DNA of 64,000 bases, taken from contig NC_030996.1 in assembly GCF_000149955.1 (NCBI RefSeq), positions 386,357 to 450,356 on the forward strand, read 5' to 3'. The DNA is from Fusarium oxysporum f. sp. lycopersici 4287. Its lineage: Eukaryota; Ascomycota; Sordariomycetes; Hypocreales; Nectriaceae. Each line of letters opens with the position of its first letter. Position 1 is the stretch's first letter. The notes under the pieces are model-generated. The model was not told the DNA's origin and made no database searches. It was given only the letters and a program-made list of their open reading frames with translations. A program made the position numbers and the translations under genes. Positions 11,543 to 20,863 of the stretch are shown here, one piece after another.

Positions 11543-12150
11543 ACCATTTCTTCAATTGTGTATTACTTAGACTAGCATGAACATGTTACAACGACTTTAC
11601 TTTTATACGAACATGTTTTATTCCCTCATCGCCAAGTCATTAATCGCCAAGAGTAAAACCGGCATATCTTTAGTGCCCGTAATGGAGATTCAAGACCCCT
11701 TCCCTTCCCTCCCGCTCCGCGGCGTAGCCATCACGGTTCCGCTCCAACCGATCCTTACCTCCCCTCTAAACCCATTCCTGCTAGCGCACACGGGGGATGG
11801 TTTCATTGCTAAATTAACTACATGGACTAACGGACCTAGACCTTAAAACCCTGGTTATCAGCTTCAAGCCACAACCAACACCAATACCATGGACCAGTCA
11901 AGCATGCATGCATGAGCTTTTTACCGTCAATGAGAGGTCGGTAACGTTCCGTCTCCCATTCCCATCCGTTCGCTCCAACCGAGACAGCTTACATGGGTTC
12001 ATTATCTGCAAGACAAAAACAAACTCTGTTTGCATTCCCTTTTTCAACTCCTGCAACGCAACCTCTTTACCACACGGACTCTGTGTGCCGTGCATACATT
12101 TCCTTTTTCCTCTCCTGTTTAATTTCCACACTGCGGCCATTGACCTCATA
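11543..12150. other. Spacer upstream of the purine permease
   Basis: 608 bp, 3' flank of the rhodopsin-like gene and promoter of the permease. The frame of the permease is open upstream to 11908, but the first good ATG followed by the hydrophilic N-terminus is 12151. An ATGCATGC direct repeat lies at about 11904. Nothing else is evident. Confidence 0.4.
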
Positions 12151-13783
12151 ATGTCTCTACCAACACACACGGCAGAAGCCACGCATGAGAAGTCAGCGAC
12201 CGTAAGCTCATCACCCACGGGCGATGAAAGCTCAAACCCCCCTAGCATCTCCCTGTCGTCCTTCCAGAAGCTGAATAATCGCATCGAAGGCCTCGCTGGG
12301 CTTGAAGCCCGAGGTATCGAGCGTGTTCTTCCAGAGGAACGACAAGAAGCTTCTAGTGCTGCTGACTTGCAGGTTGCGGTGCTATGGTTCAGTGCGAATC
12401 TGTCGCTGAACAACCTGGCGACGGGTCTGTTTGGACCCATGGTCTTTGGCTTGGGATTTCTTGATAGCGCGTTGCTTGCTGTCTTTGGAACGATTCTTGG
12501 GGCTTGTTCAACGGCGTACATGGCGACTTGGGGACCGCAGAGTGGGAATCGTACCATGGTAAGTGTAAATGTATCGGTAGTGATGGTGTTGACTGACACA
12601 CTGTGACACAGGTTGTTCTGCGATACTTCATGGGTTACTGGCCATCTAAGCTTCCGACATTCCTCAACATCGTTCTCATGGTCGGATATGCTACCATTGA
12701 CTGCATTATCGGTGGACAGGTCTTGTCAGCCGTCAGTGGCGGAACCATGACCATCTTGGTTGGCGTCATCGTCGTCGCTATCGTCTCATGGGTCGTCGCC
12801 GTCTTTGGCATGAGGATCTTCCATACTTATGAACGGTACGTCTCCATTCATCCATTATGCATGCGCATGTACTGACGCGGCACAGATACGCTTGGATCGC
12901 TCAGGTCGTTGTCCTTGCCGTGCTTATCGGCGTTGCAGGGCCCTCCTTCAATGCCGCCGCTAAACCCACTGTCTCTGGCAATGTACTCGCTGCCAGCCGA
13001 TTGTCGTTCTTCTCCCTCTGTTTCTATGTCCCCAACTCATGGGCTGCTGCTGCTTCTGACTTTTATGTCTACTACCCAGAGCGCACTTCCCGCCTCAAGG
13101 TCTTTTTGCTCACTGTCACTGGATTGACAGTGTCGTTTACCCTTGTGTATCTCATTGCTATTGGCCTTGCTACTGGTATTGTTAATAACAAGGCTTGGTC
13201 TGATGCCAATGCCATCAGCACTGGTGCTCTCATTGTCGAGGCTTATAGTCCTCTTCATGGCTTTGGCAACTTCTGCTCTGTTATCATCGCCCTTGGTGTC
13301 ATTGCCAACAGTACTCCATCTTTGTACTCCGCCTCACTTGGATGCCAGGTTCTCGGTCGCTATACTAAGGCTGTTCCACGATGGGCCTGGTCAACCGTCA
13401 TGTCTGTCATCACTCTCGTCCTCGCTATGGCCGGTCGTGAAAGCCTGTTCGTTGTCTTCCAGAACTTTGTCAGTCTGATGGGTTACTGGGTCATGCTTAT
13501 GATTTGCATCGTCATGGAGGAACATTGGTTCTTCCGAGGTCGCCAAGGTTTTGACTGGACCGCTTGGGAGGACAAGAACTATCTTCCCATTGGTCTTGCT
13601 GCTCTCGCAAGCTTTATCATCGGTTGGGTTGGTGCTATCCTCGGCATGTCCCAGGTTTGGTACATCGGTCCTATTTCTAAAGCTGCTTCTAATGCGGATT
13701 TGGGAATGTGGCTGGGTTGCGGATTCGCTATTATTGTCTTCCCTGTCTTGCGATACTTTGAGCTCAAGATTTATAAGCGATAG
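12151..13783 (+). CDS. Purine-cytosine permease (NCS1 family)
   Basis: Three exons: 12151-12558, 12612-12835 and 12886-13783, encoding 509 residues, the usual size of FCY2/FCY21-type carriers. After a 75-residue polar N-terminus come about twelve hydrophobic helices. Family landmarks include the helix-1 region FSANLSLNNLATGLFGPMVF, GPQSGNRTMVV before helix 3, and FYVPNSWAAAASDFYVYYPE in the middle. The C-terminus ends with a short KIYKR tail. NCS1 carriers take up cytosine, adenine, guanine or related bases by proton symport at the plasma membrane. Which base is carried cannot be told. I see no link to the flanking genes. Confidence 0.93.
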
Positions 13784-14686
13784 AGGAGACGTACGCGTAT
13801 GGGGCATTTGAAAGGGGTAAAATTGTAATTGGATTACTTCAAATCCCATAAATAAATCAATATCAAGACAGTCGTTCTGCCATTCAGTTCGACTACAACC
13901 TACAATCTGCTATAGTTACCCGACTAACCTGAGTCATTTGAGTTGTTGAATCCATTCCCCCAACTCATATTATGTAGTGCATGACGGGTTCATTCTCACC
14001 ATATCGAAATGAACCAATCAGCTACTACAAAATGACCCTACAGCCTTACTTCATCATCGCTTTACAATGAATCAATCTCGTTTTCCGTCTTGATTGATTG
14101 GGCTTCAAGTTTGCGCGCCCCCCTACAGGTCTGACCCTCTGCGACTGAGTGAAACTCGATCCCTCAAACCAGCGACTACTCTCTGACCCCTTCCTGTTTA
14201 ACTCTTCCTCCAAATGACTTAACATTGGGTATAGAAAAAACACCTGTATGAAGCTTGAAAGTATGAAGTGCCCAGATGCATACTTTCCATGGACATGGTG
14301 CTTGAACCCTCTTCTTTACTTCTTGTTCGAATGGAAATATCACGAGATATAAATAAGGCATTATTAAAAATCAGACAATGATTAGTTTTTCGTCGTGTAT
14401 TTAATGAAGCTTTTCGGCTATAGTAAGAATTACATTGATTGTTGTTTGTCTTAACGCCGAAATATCGCCCCTAAGAAAGGACCAATCATGGTTGATGTTG
14501 AAGTTATCGCCGAAGCCCACTTGCGTCACATCTCCGTTGCCATCGGCGTTCAGCTCGGGACTGAACAGGAAATCAGAAGGATCGCAATGCCAAGACTCTA
14601 GAGAGCCGCGTATAAATGAGCGTCGAAATGTAATCGCAATTGCTGACTAGATCATTTCTCATCAAAATCTCATCTAATTCATAGCC
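13784..14686. other. Spacer between the permease and an SDR gene
   Basis: About 900 bp, moderately AT-rich, with no convincing gene. The last 80 bases hold the candidate TATA box of the SDR gene, listed separately. Confidence 0.4.
14611..14618 (+). promoter_or_regulatory. Candidate TATA box of the SDR gene
   Basis: TATAAATG lies 76 bp before the ATG at 14687, a normal spacing for a fungal TATA element with a short leader. No other TATA-like site is closer. Confidence 0.45.
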
Positions 14687-15520
14687 ATGGAGACTCAACG
14701 AAATTTCCAAACCCTCAAGGGCAAGGTCGCTATCGTTACAGGCGCTTCTCGAGGCCTTGGTGCTGGCTTTGCTTACGAGCTTGCAAAAAGAGGTGCAAAG
14801 GTGAGGAAGCTCTTGAGTGTCGTTAAACAGCATTACTGAGCACGGCAGGTTGTGGCTACATACACTTCTCCAAGCAGCGAAAAGCTAGTGAAGAAGTTGT
14901 CTGACAAAATCGCATCACTCGATCCACCATCAGAATGCATTGGTGTCAAAGCAGATCTCAAAAACGAGTCGTCTCCCGCAGAGATCATTCGTCAATCTGT
15001 CGCTGCATTTGGTCCTCAAATCGATATCCTAGTCAACAACGCGGGCATGGAAGTCGTCAAATCTCATGCCGACATCACAACATCCGACTTTGACTCAATC
15101 TTCTACCTCAACGTCCGCGCCCCTCTTCTGCTCCTCCAAGCAGTAAAACCCTATCTCCCCTCGTCCGGCGGTGGCCGCATCATCAACATTTCATCAGTAG
15201 GCGCCCGCTGCGGTTTCAAGAATCTCTCCCTGTACTGCGCTTCCAAAGCAGCTCTTGAAGGACTCACGCGCTCATGTGCAGCTGAGCTGGGAGAAGAGGG
15301 ACATACAGTGAATGCTGTTAATCCTGGACCAGTGCAGAGCGATTTATTGGACAATATTCCCAAGGAGATTATCGAGATGCAGAAGAAACAGACCGCTGCA
15401 GGGAATAGGTTGGGTGAGATTGATGATGTTGCACAGATTGTTGCTTGGTTGGCTTCAGAAGAGAGTCGGTGGATTACAGGGCAAGCTTTATCTGCTAGTG
15501 GTGGATTGGAAATGTACTAG
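14687..15520 (+). CDS. Short-chain dehydrogenase/reductase (classical SDR)
   Basis: Two exons, 14687-14800 and 14849-15520, encoding 261 residues. All classical SDR elements are present in order: TGASRGLG (cofactor loop, residues 18-25), an acidic position in KADLKN, LVNNAG, NISSVGA with the catalytic Ser, YCASK with Tyr and Lys, and NPGPVQSDL after the active site. The C-terminus ends SASGGLEMY, close to the SGG motif typical of tetrameric 3-oxoacyl-reductase-like SDRs. It is expected to use NAD(P)H on a carbonyl or alcohol. Substrate is unknown. The second SDR gene at 15755 lies tail to tail with it, 234 bp away, but is of a different subtype. Confidence 0.9.
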
Positions 15521-15754
15521 CATTTTAGATATTTGGCACTGTAATATGAGTGGAAATTATTGTTGGTGAGGCCGGAAGCTCAGAAACACACTATTGTGAC
15601 ACTTATGCGAAGTACATGCTCCTCGCTCCACCATTCATGCCAATAGCCACCTTTCACAAAACGTCACATCACACGTTGGTGAGTAGCGTGTTTTACTTTT
15701 GACGCATGTACTGAACTCATCACCGTGTCGAGGCACATCAGTAACTCTGACATT

Positions 15755-16519
15755 CTAAAACGACTCCTGCGCAGGTCTCAAGTCCAACTCATGAACCCAA
15801 AGCGAACTCGGTTGCTGCGAAAGCCACAAATACGTCTGTCCAACATCTTCAGCCCTCATATGCTTTCCGGTCCTCGTCTCTTCAGTATCCTCATCCGTAA
15901 TCCTTCCATTCGCAATAGCATGAACGCACTGAATGCCAAACTTGCTATGCTCCTTCGCAATAGCCTGTGCAACCATTCTAGCAGAGGCGCGAGTCGCTCC
16001 GTAAGCTGCGTAGCCAGTGTTTGTACGCATAGCTCCCCAGTGTGCCAGTGAAAATAATAGTGCCCTTCTGGCACCGTTTGTATCGGCAAGAAGGGTCTGG
16101 CCGCCGTTTTGCTCGTACATGAGCTTGAGAGCTTCTTGGGCGAAGACTACTGCGCCGGTGGTGTATACCTGCATGCTTTCGTTGAACTCCTCGGGCGTTT
16201 CTTCGAGGAAAGGCTTCTTGCTGGCGTGCTTGACGTGATAAATTGCCAGCTTGAGCTTGAGATCCTTGAAGTCTTCATGGTTGGCGATGTCTTTGAACGC
16301 CTGGCGTAGGTTTTCCGGCTGAGTGTCTGTAGGGAAAGAATGAAGAACCCCGTTGGTTTCTTTGCGGAGTGAGTCGCGCAGACTGTTGAGGTTATCGGCG
16401 TTGCGGGCCAAGATGGCGACGGCGAGGTTACCGCCGTCTTGACGGGCGAGAACACGGGCGATGCCGCGACCGCTTGTTGGACCGGCGCCAATGATGATTG
16501 CAAGACCTGAAGGTGCCAT
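15755..16519 (-). CDS. Atypical SDR-family oxidoreductase with Arg in place of the catalytic Lys
   Basis: This single-exon gene gives 254 residues. The N-terminus has a Rossmann loop (IIGAGPTSGRGIARVLA) and ILARN, suggesting NADP preference. The active-site segment reads GYAAYGATRASARM, so the YxxxK motif appears as YxxxR. The sequence before it (ALLFSLAHWGAM) lacks an obvious catalytic Ser. NNAG is also replaced (AIYHVKHAS). The fold is therefore SDR but catalysis is doubtful, or it follows the divergent SDR subset with altered catalytic residues. The C-terminus ends WVHELDLRPAQESF, as in other fungal members of this subgroup. It converges on the classical SDR gene. Confidence 0.82.
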   Translation of the reverse strand: MAPSGLAIIIGAGPTSGRGIARVLARQDGGNLAVAILARNADNLNSLRDSLRKETNGVLHSFPTDTQPENLRQAFKDIANHEDFKDLKLKLAIYHVKHASKKPFLEETPEEFNESMQVYTTGAVVFAQEALKLMYEQNGGQTLLADTNGARRALLFSLAHWGAMRTNTGYAAYGATRASARMVAQAIAKEHSKFGIQCVHAIANGRITDEDTEETRTGKHMRAEDVGQTYLWLSQQPSSLWVHELDLRPAQESF

Positions 16520-16898
16520 TTTACTATAAGAAGATGATTTTGATCAAAGTTTTATGGCAAGCCAGAATTCTCCTAGTTGTTTATATAACTATCCGGTCGA
16601 ATACGTCATGCCGTTACAGTACTTTGATGATGACCCTCCCGGCCGTTAAGTCCGAAATTGATCAGGTAAGGATCTCCACAAGGGAACGTCAATCAGGTGT
16701 ATTCTTGAAAATAATTGGATCTTGACAAAATTCGATACGGCCTATTCTTGAAACACTTGGCCCTTGAGACACGCATATTTCCTGTGTTGAGGATGGTCAT
16801 GCATTGCAAGACGCCGTTATTCGCGCATCTCTCAGCGACAACGTCTGTCATGAGATTCCTTCGAATTCCCTTTCCGTGATAGCTTCCTGATCACTATT
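16520..16898. other. Spacer between SDR and F-box-like genes
   Basis: 379 bp with no gene. It lies 5' of the SDR gene and 3' of the next minus-strand gene. Confidence 0.35.
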
Positions 16899-17885
16899 TT
16901 AGAGAAGATAAGTATCAGGCCTGTTTTCATCCAGCTCAAGGCCCTTCTTCATCCTCTCTCGTCGGTCAAGAACCCAGTTCAGCCATCTCGTCATCTTCAT
17001 CGCATTGCGATCCCGGAAACCCACATCGTATTGCCATCTCGAGATATCACAGTTTTGCAGAACCTCATCCATCTGTATCTTCTTCCACTCCTGCCCGTTG
17101 ACCTTGAATATGATGCTTTCTGTGATATGTTCGTGCAGCTCCAAACAATATTCAATGGTATAACGGGTCGCACTGAAAACGTAGTCCAACTCATTGGTCA
17201 TGTAACTGATGAGTCGCTTCTCCGGTACCCGCTCGTCCCTGGAGCGGATGCGACTCCGGTACAGCCAAACAGGATTCTCGTTGTCCCTGCACTCAAGCTT
17301 GGTGTGAGCGGCGCCGTCCGTTGGAGCGACAACATCCACTTCGATTTCATTGATGATGAAGCAGCAGTTATCCAGGCGGCCGAGGTATCCAGGCCCATAT
17401 TCTATCAAGCCTATGAGAAGGTCGTAAAACGCCCAAACTGCGGGCTCCGGTCCTCCACAGCCACCTAGGAAGATCAAGCTGTCCTTAAAGTGATCGTCAA
17501 GGTTGTCGGTTGGGTCGAATATACGAATTGTAGATGTGACTTTGTCGATGTATCTTGATGTCGGCCGCTTCGTAAAATCCCATGTAGTCCAGAGGCCATA
17601 GTTCTTGACAAACATGATATCGACATGGTAGTTGTTTGGGAGACGAGTGGCAACATCCTGAACCTCGGCGTGAAACTGCTTACTGACCAGAAGCAAGCTC
17701 AGAGCTTTGTTCTTGGGTGCCTGTTCCCAGACGCCCGTAGGACGCCAGTAACGGTCTTGAGGATGGTGAGCTCGTCGATATCGGCCATGTTGGCTCTCTG
17801 AGGGACTCGATGGTGCAACCGGAGCCGTTAGAGCTAACTCAAATATGTTTTGCCGTAGCTCTACGGGGATATCTTGTAGCTTCAT
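16899..17885 (-). CDS. F-box-like (2EXR-type) protein of unknown role
   Basis: The frame is open from about 18068, but its first ATG is at 18011. A TATA-like element at 18034-18041 lies only 23 bp above that ATG. The ATG at 17885 has the best context (GCCATGA) and starts directly at the domain, so it is chosen, giving 328 residues. MKLQDIPVELRQNIFELALT resembles the start of fungal F-box-like/2EXR domains (LPxELRxxIW), and SLLLVSKQFHAEV fits its second half. The rest contains conserved-looking aromatic patches but no known motif. Such proteins are numerous in ascomycetes and mostly uncharacterised; a role as a ubiquitin-ligase adaptor is inference. Alternative starts are 17906 and 18011. Confidence 0.75.
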   Translation of the reverse strand: MKLQDIPVELRQNIFELALTAPVAPSSPSESQHGRYRRAHHPQDRYWRPTGVWEQAPKNKALSLLLVSKQFHAEVQDVATRLPNNYHVDIMFVKNYGLWTTWDFTKRPTSRYIDKVTSTIRIFDPTDNLDDHFKDSLIFLGGCGGPEPAVWAFYDLLIGLIEYGPGYLGRLDNCCFIINEIEVDVVAPTDGAAHTKLECRDNENPVWLYRSRIRSRDERVPEKRLISYMTNELDYVFSATRYTIEYCLELHEHITESIIFKVNGQEWKKIQMDEVLQNCDISRWQYDVGFRDRNAMKMTRWLNWVLDRRERMKKGLELDENRPDTYLL

Positions 17886-18033
17886 GGCTGATGAATTGCT
17901 GATCATGTATTGTGGCGGATTGCAGATGTCGAACGCTTGCAGAATGTGGTTGCAGACGGTGTAGGCAGCACCCCGCCTTGTCGGTGTCAGCCTGCTGATG
18001 CTGGTACACATTTTTGTAGCCGGGAAGGCAACC

Positions 18034-18041
18034 CTTATATA
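18034..18041 (-). promoter_or_regulatory. Candidate TATA box of the F-box-like gene
   Basis: The minus strand reads TATATAAG here. It argues for initiation at 17906 or 17885 rather than at 18011. Confidence 0.4.
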
Positions 18042-18068
18042 ATCGCAAATTGGTAAGTCACTCGGCAA

Positions 18069-19448
18069 GAAAATGACTTCTCTACATGACGTATTAAGGT
18101 TTTATGCATAGTTGAAGCTGGTTGGCTGTGTCAAAACTCTCAAAGATTACACTTTGCTCCATTTCAAATATTCAGGGTATATTAGCTGGCCATCAGGTTA
18201 AGCTTCATGCTGCAAACACGGGTGTATGGCGACACCATATCTTGTTTCCATCAGCTTCTCCTCAAAAGATTCCGCGATGGCCAACAGAACAGCCAATAAA
18301 AGCAGTCTGAAGCAGGTTCTCAATAAATCCAGACACACGCCTCTCTTAATCACAAAAACTCGTGCCTAGGCCCAGGGNNNNNNNNNNNNNNNNNNNNNNN
18401 NNNNNNNNNNNNNNNNNNNNNNNNNNNNNNNNNNNNNNNNNNNNNNNNNNNNNNNNNNNNNNNNNNNNNNNNNNNNNNNNNNNNNNNNNNNNNNNNNNNN
18501 NNNNNNNNNNNNNNNNNNNNNNNNNNNNNNNNNNNNNNNNNNNNNNNNNNNNNNNNNNNNNNNNNNNNNNNNNNNNNNNNNNNNNNNNNNNNNNNNNNNN
18601 NNNNNNNNNNNNNNNNNNNNNNNNNNNNNNNNNNNNNNNNNNNNNNNNNNNNNNNNNNNNNNNNNNNNNNNNNNNNNNNNNNNNNNNNNNNNNNNNNNNN
18701 NNNNNNNNNNNNNNNNNNNNNNNNNNNNNNNNNNNNNNNNNNNNNNNNNNNNNNNNNNNNNNNNNNNNNNNNNNNNNNNNNNNNNNNNNNNNNNNNNNNN
18801 NNNNNNNNNNNNNNNNNNNNNNNNNNNNNNNNNNNNNNNNNNNNNNNNNNNNNNNNNNNNNNNNNNNNNNNNNNNNNNNNNNNNNNNNNNNNNNNNNNNN
18901 NNNNNNNNNNNNNNNNNNNNNNNNNNNNNNNNNNNNNNNNNNNNNNNNNNNNNNNNNNNNNNNNNNNNNNNNNNNNNNNNNNNNNNNNNNNNNNNNNNNN
19001 NNNNNNNNNNNNNNNNNNNNNNNNNNNNNNNNNNNNNNNNNNNNNNNNNNNNNNNNNNNNNNNNNNNNNNNNNNNNNNNNNNNNNNNNNNNNNNNNNNNN
19101 NNNNNNNNNNNNNNNNNNNNNNNNNNNNNNNNNNNNNNNNNNNNNNNNNNNNNNNNNNNNNNNNNNNNNNNNNNNNNNNNNNNNNNNNNNNNNNNNNNNN
19201 NNNNNNNNNNNNNNNNNNNNNNNNNNNNNNNNNNNNNNNNNNNNNNNNNNNNNNNNNNNNNNNNNNNNNNNNNNNNNNNNNNNNNNNNNNNAGATTATCA
19301 TTAAATCGAGTAGCTTCTCATCAAAATGCCGGTCATAAGATTCAGCCGAGCCATTCTTCCGTCACAACAACACAAAGGAGAGGGACATGCCAGAGGTAGC
19401 TGACATACTCAGTGATTTGCTATCAATATCTAACCATGCTGCATCATT
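18069..19448. other. Spacer containing an assembly gap
   Basis: N fills 18378-19291 (914 bp, so an estimated gap size). The flanks, 18069-18377 and 19292-19448, show no gene. A gene inside the gap cannot be excluded. Confidence 0.6.
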
Positions 19449-20284
19449 TTAAATACTAGCAACGGCCACCTTGGCAACAAGACCAAGGATACCAGCAGCA
19501 GTGATCACATCGTCAGACCTCTTGAATCCCTCCTCAATAGGCAAGCGTTCCTCCTCTGCAAAACGTCAGCTTCATATCAATTTACTGGACAGGTTCACTT
19601 ACGGAACAATGTTTTGACCCACTCTGTCTTGGCATTTCCATCGTTCAAATTTCCAAAGACAGACAGGTAGAGCGCAGTCTCGATGAAGCTGAACTGCTGA
19701 AGATCGGCAGGTAGGGAGAACTCGGGGTTGGCAGCTTCAGCGGCTTTGAGGCGCTCTTTGCGAGCCTTGGCGGCGGTCGCGATGGAGATGGTTGGCTCGG
19801 TGAAGTGAGAGGCTGTGGAGGCCCAGATGGTCTCGTTGAAGCTGTGGTTATCGCCGAAGAAGATGTCGGCGCGGCTCAGACTGCCGTCGTGCTCGATAAC
19901 TAGTTCAATTAGCTTGTAACGTCGTGATATACGTAAGGATACGCACCTCCATGCTTGTTCAGGTCATCGAGGTTGAAAGTGCCATTGTTCCCAGTGGTGA
20001 GAGCCTTTTGGCCGACGAGAGCTGTCGCAGCTGGATCGAGGTTGATGGCGTCGGTGAAGGCGACGATCAGATCCTCAAGCGAGATATGGAGGCCGTCGCG
20101 AGGCAGATATCCGTGATTGGCGACTGCATTCACCATGGGGCAAGGGCTTCGGCCTGTAATTATTAGTCACGGCCTAATCATCGGTATGATAAAACTTACG
20201 ATCAGACGCCGTAGGTGCGCGCCACTCATTGCTGGCGCTAACAGCCAGAGCTGCAGAGCAAAAGAAGGCAACGTTAAAAAGCAT
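19449..20284 (-). CDS. Short secreted heme-thiolate peroxidase (chloroperoxidase / unspecific peroxygenase family)
   Basis: Four exons: 20284-20200, 20153-19947, 19899-19603 and 19555-19449, encoding 231 residues. Residues 1-17 form a signal peptide. SPCPMVNAVANHGYLPRDG holds the proximal heme ligand Cys33 in the PCP motif. VIEHDGSLSRAD gives the EHD motif at residues 100-102, seen in short-type peroxygenases for the Mg/haem-propionate site and acid-base region. SFNETIW follows, as in the family. The length matches the short (about 25-30 kDa) group. Members use hydrogen peroxide to oxygenate or halogenate small molecules outside the cell. The substrate is unknown. A piggyBac-like element starts about 410 bp upstream of the ATG. 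Confidence 0.92.
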
Positions 20285-20696
20285 CGTGATTTCTTCCAAC
20301 AAAGCTCAAAGGATACAGAACAAAAATAGCAAGCAAGGACAGTCTCCTTACAGCATTTTATCAACATCTTCCCCTGAGCGACGATCATCTTTCACATTCT
20401 ATTTTAGCTCCCTCCAATTTGTCGCGGTCAATGCCGAGGCTCACGGACGACTTGCAGAAACAGGACGAAGCCGTTATTTTGGAGTCGCGAGATTGGTGCA
20501 AAATCGCCGCGCGACTCGGACGAAAGATGCAGGTCCGGAGATGAACCAATAGTAGCGATTGTAATTACCATCTTAAAACGCCATGTTAATGCTTGGACCC
20601 CTTGGTTGTGGAGATGATGAGGGTCCGGGTGGTGAACCGAGCCTAGGGTGAATTACTTGGAAAGGCAGCTCGTGGTGCCCTGTAGATATTTACGGG
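20285..20696. other. Promoter region of the peroxygenase gene
   Basis: 412 bp between the peroxygenase ATG and the transposon end. It holds the perfect inverted repeat at 20482-20517, listed separately. Confidence 0.45.
20482..20517. repeat. Inverted repeat with GAGTCGCG / CGCGACTC arms
   Basis: Perfect 8-bp arms at 20482-20489 and 20510-20517 with a 20-bp spacer, about 200 bp upstream of the peroxygenase start. It could be a dimeric factor site or a chance palindrome. Confidence 0.4.
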
Positions 20697-20698
20697 TT

Positions 20699-20725
20699 TT
20701 ATCTCTTTGACCGGCACAAGGCAAC
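20699..20725 (+). repeat. Left terminal inverted repeat of the piggyBac-like element
   Basis: 27 bp, exact reverse complement of 22867-22893. Beyond it the two ends still share a short AGGTCAC block. Confidence 0.88.
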
Positions 20726-20863
20726 ACCAAGGTCACCTGCCCCGCTTTTTATAGGTACCTGCGGGGTACGTGAAGTTCCTCGTCAGACAGCTTCTTCTTT
20801 CAACACCACCAAAATCATCAAAATCCTCATACAAATTGACCGTAACGAGTCTCAATTAAAACG

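Noticed and set aside
11898..12599. 233-codon minus-strand ORF
   Set aside because: It is the antisense shadow of exon 1 of the purine-cytosine permease.
12151..16519. Permease plus two SDR genes as a biosynthetic cluster
   Set aside because: No backbone enzyme (PKS, NRPS, terpene synthase) or pathway regulator lies among them, and orientations and subtypes are mixed.
18366..19399. Long ORFs across the N run at 18378-19291
   Set aside because: They exist only because N was translated as X; the same applies to frames across the other N runs.
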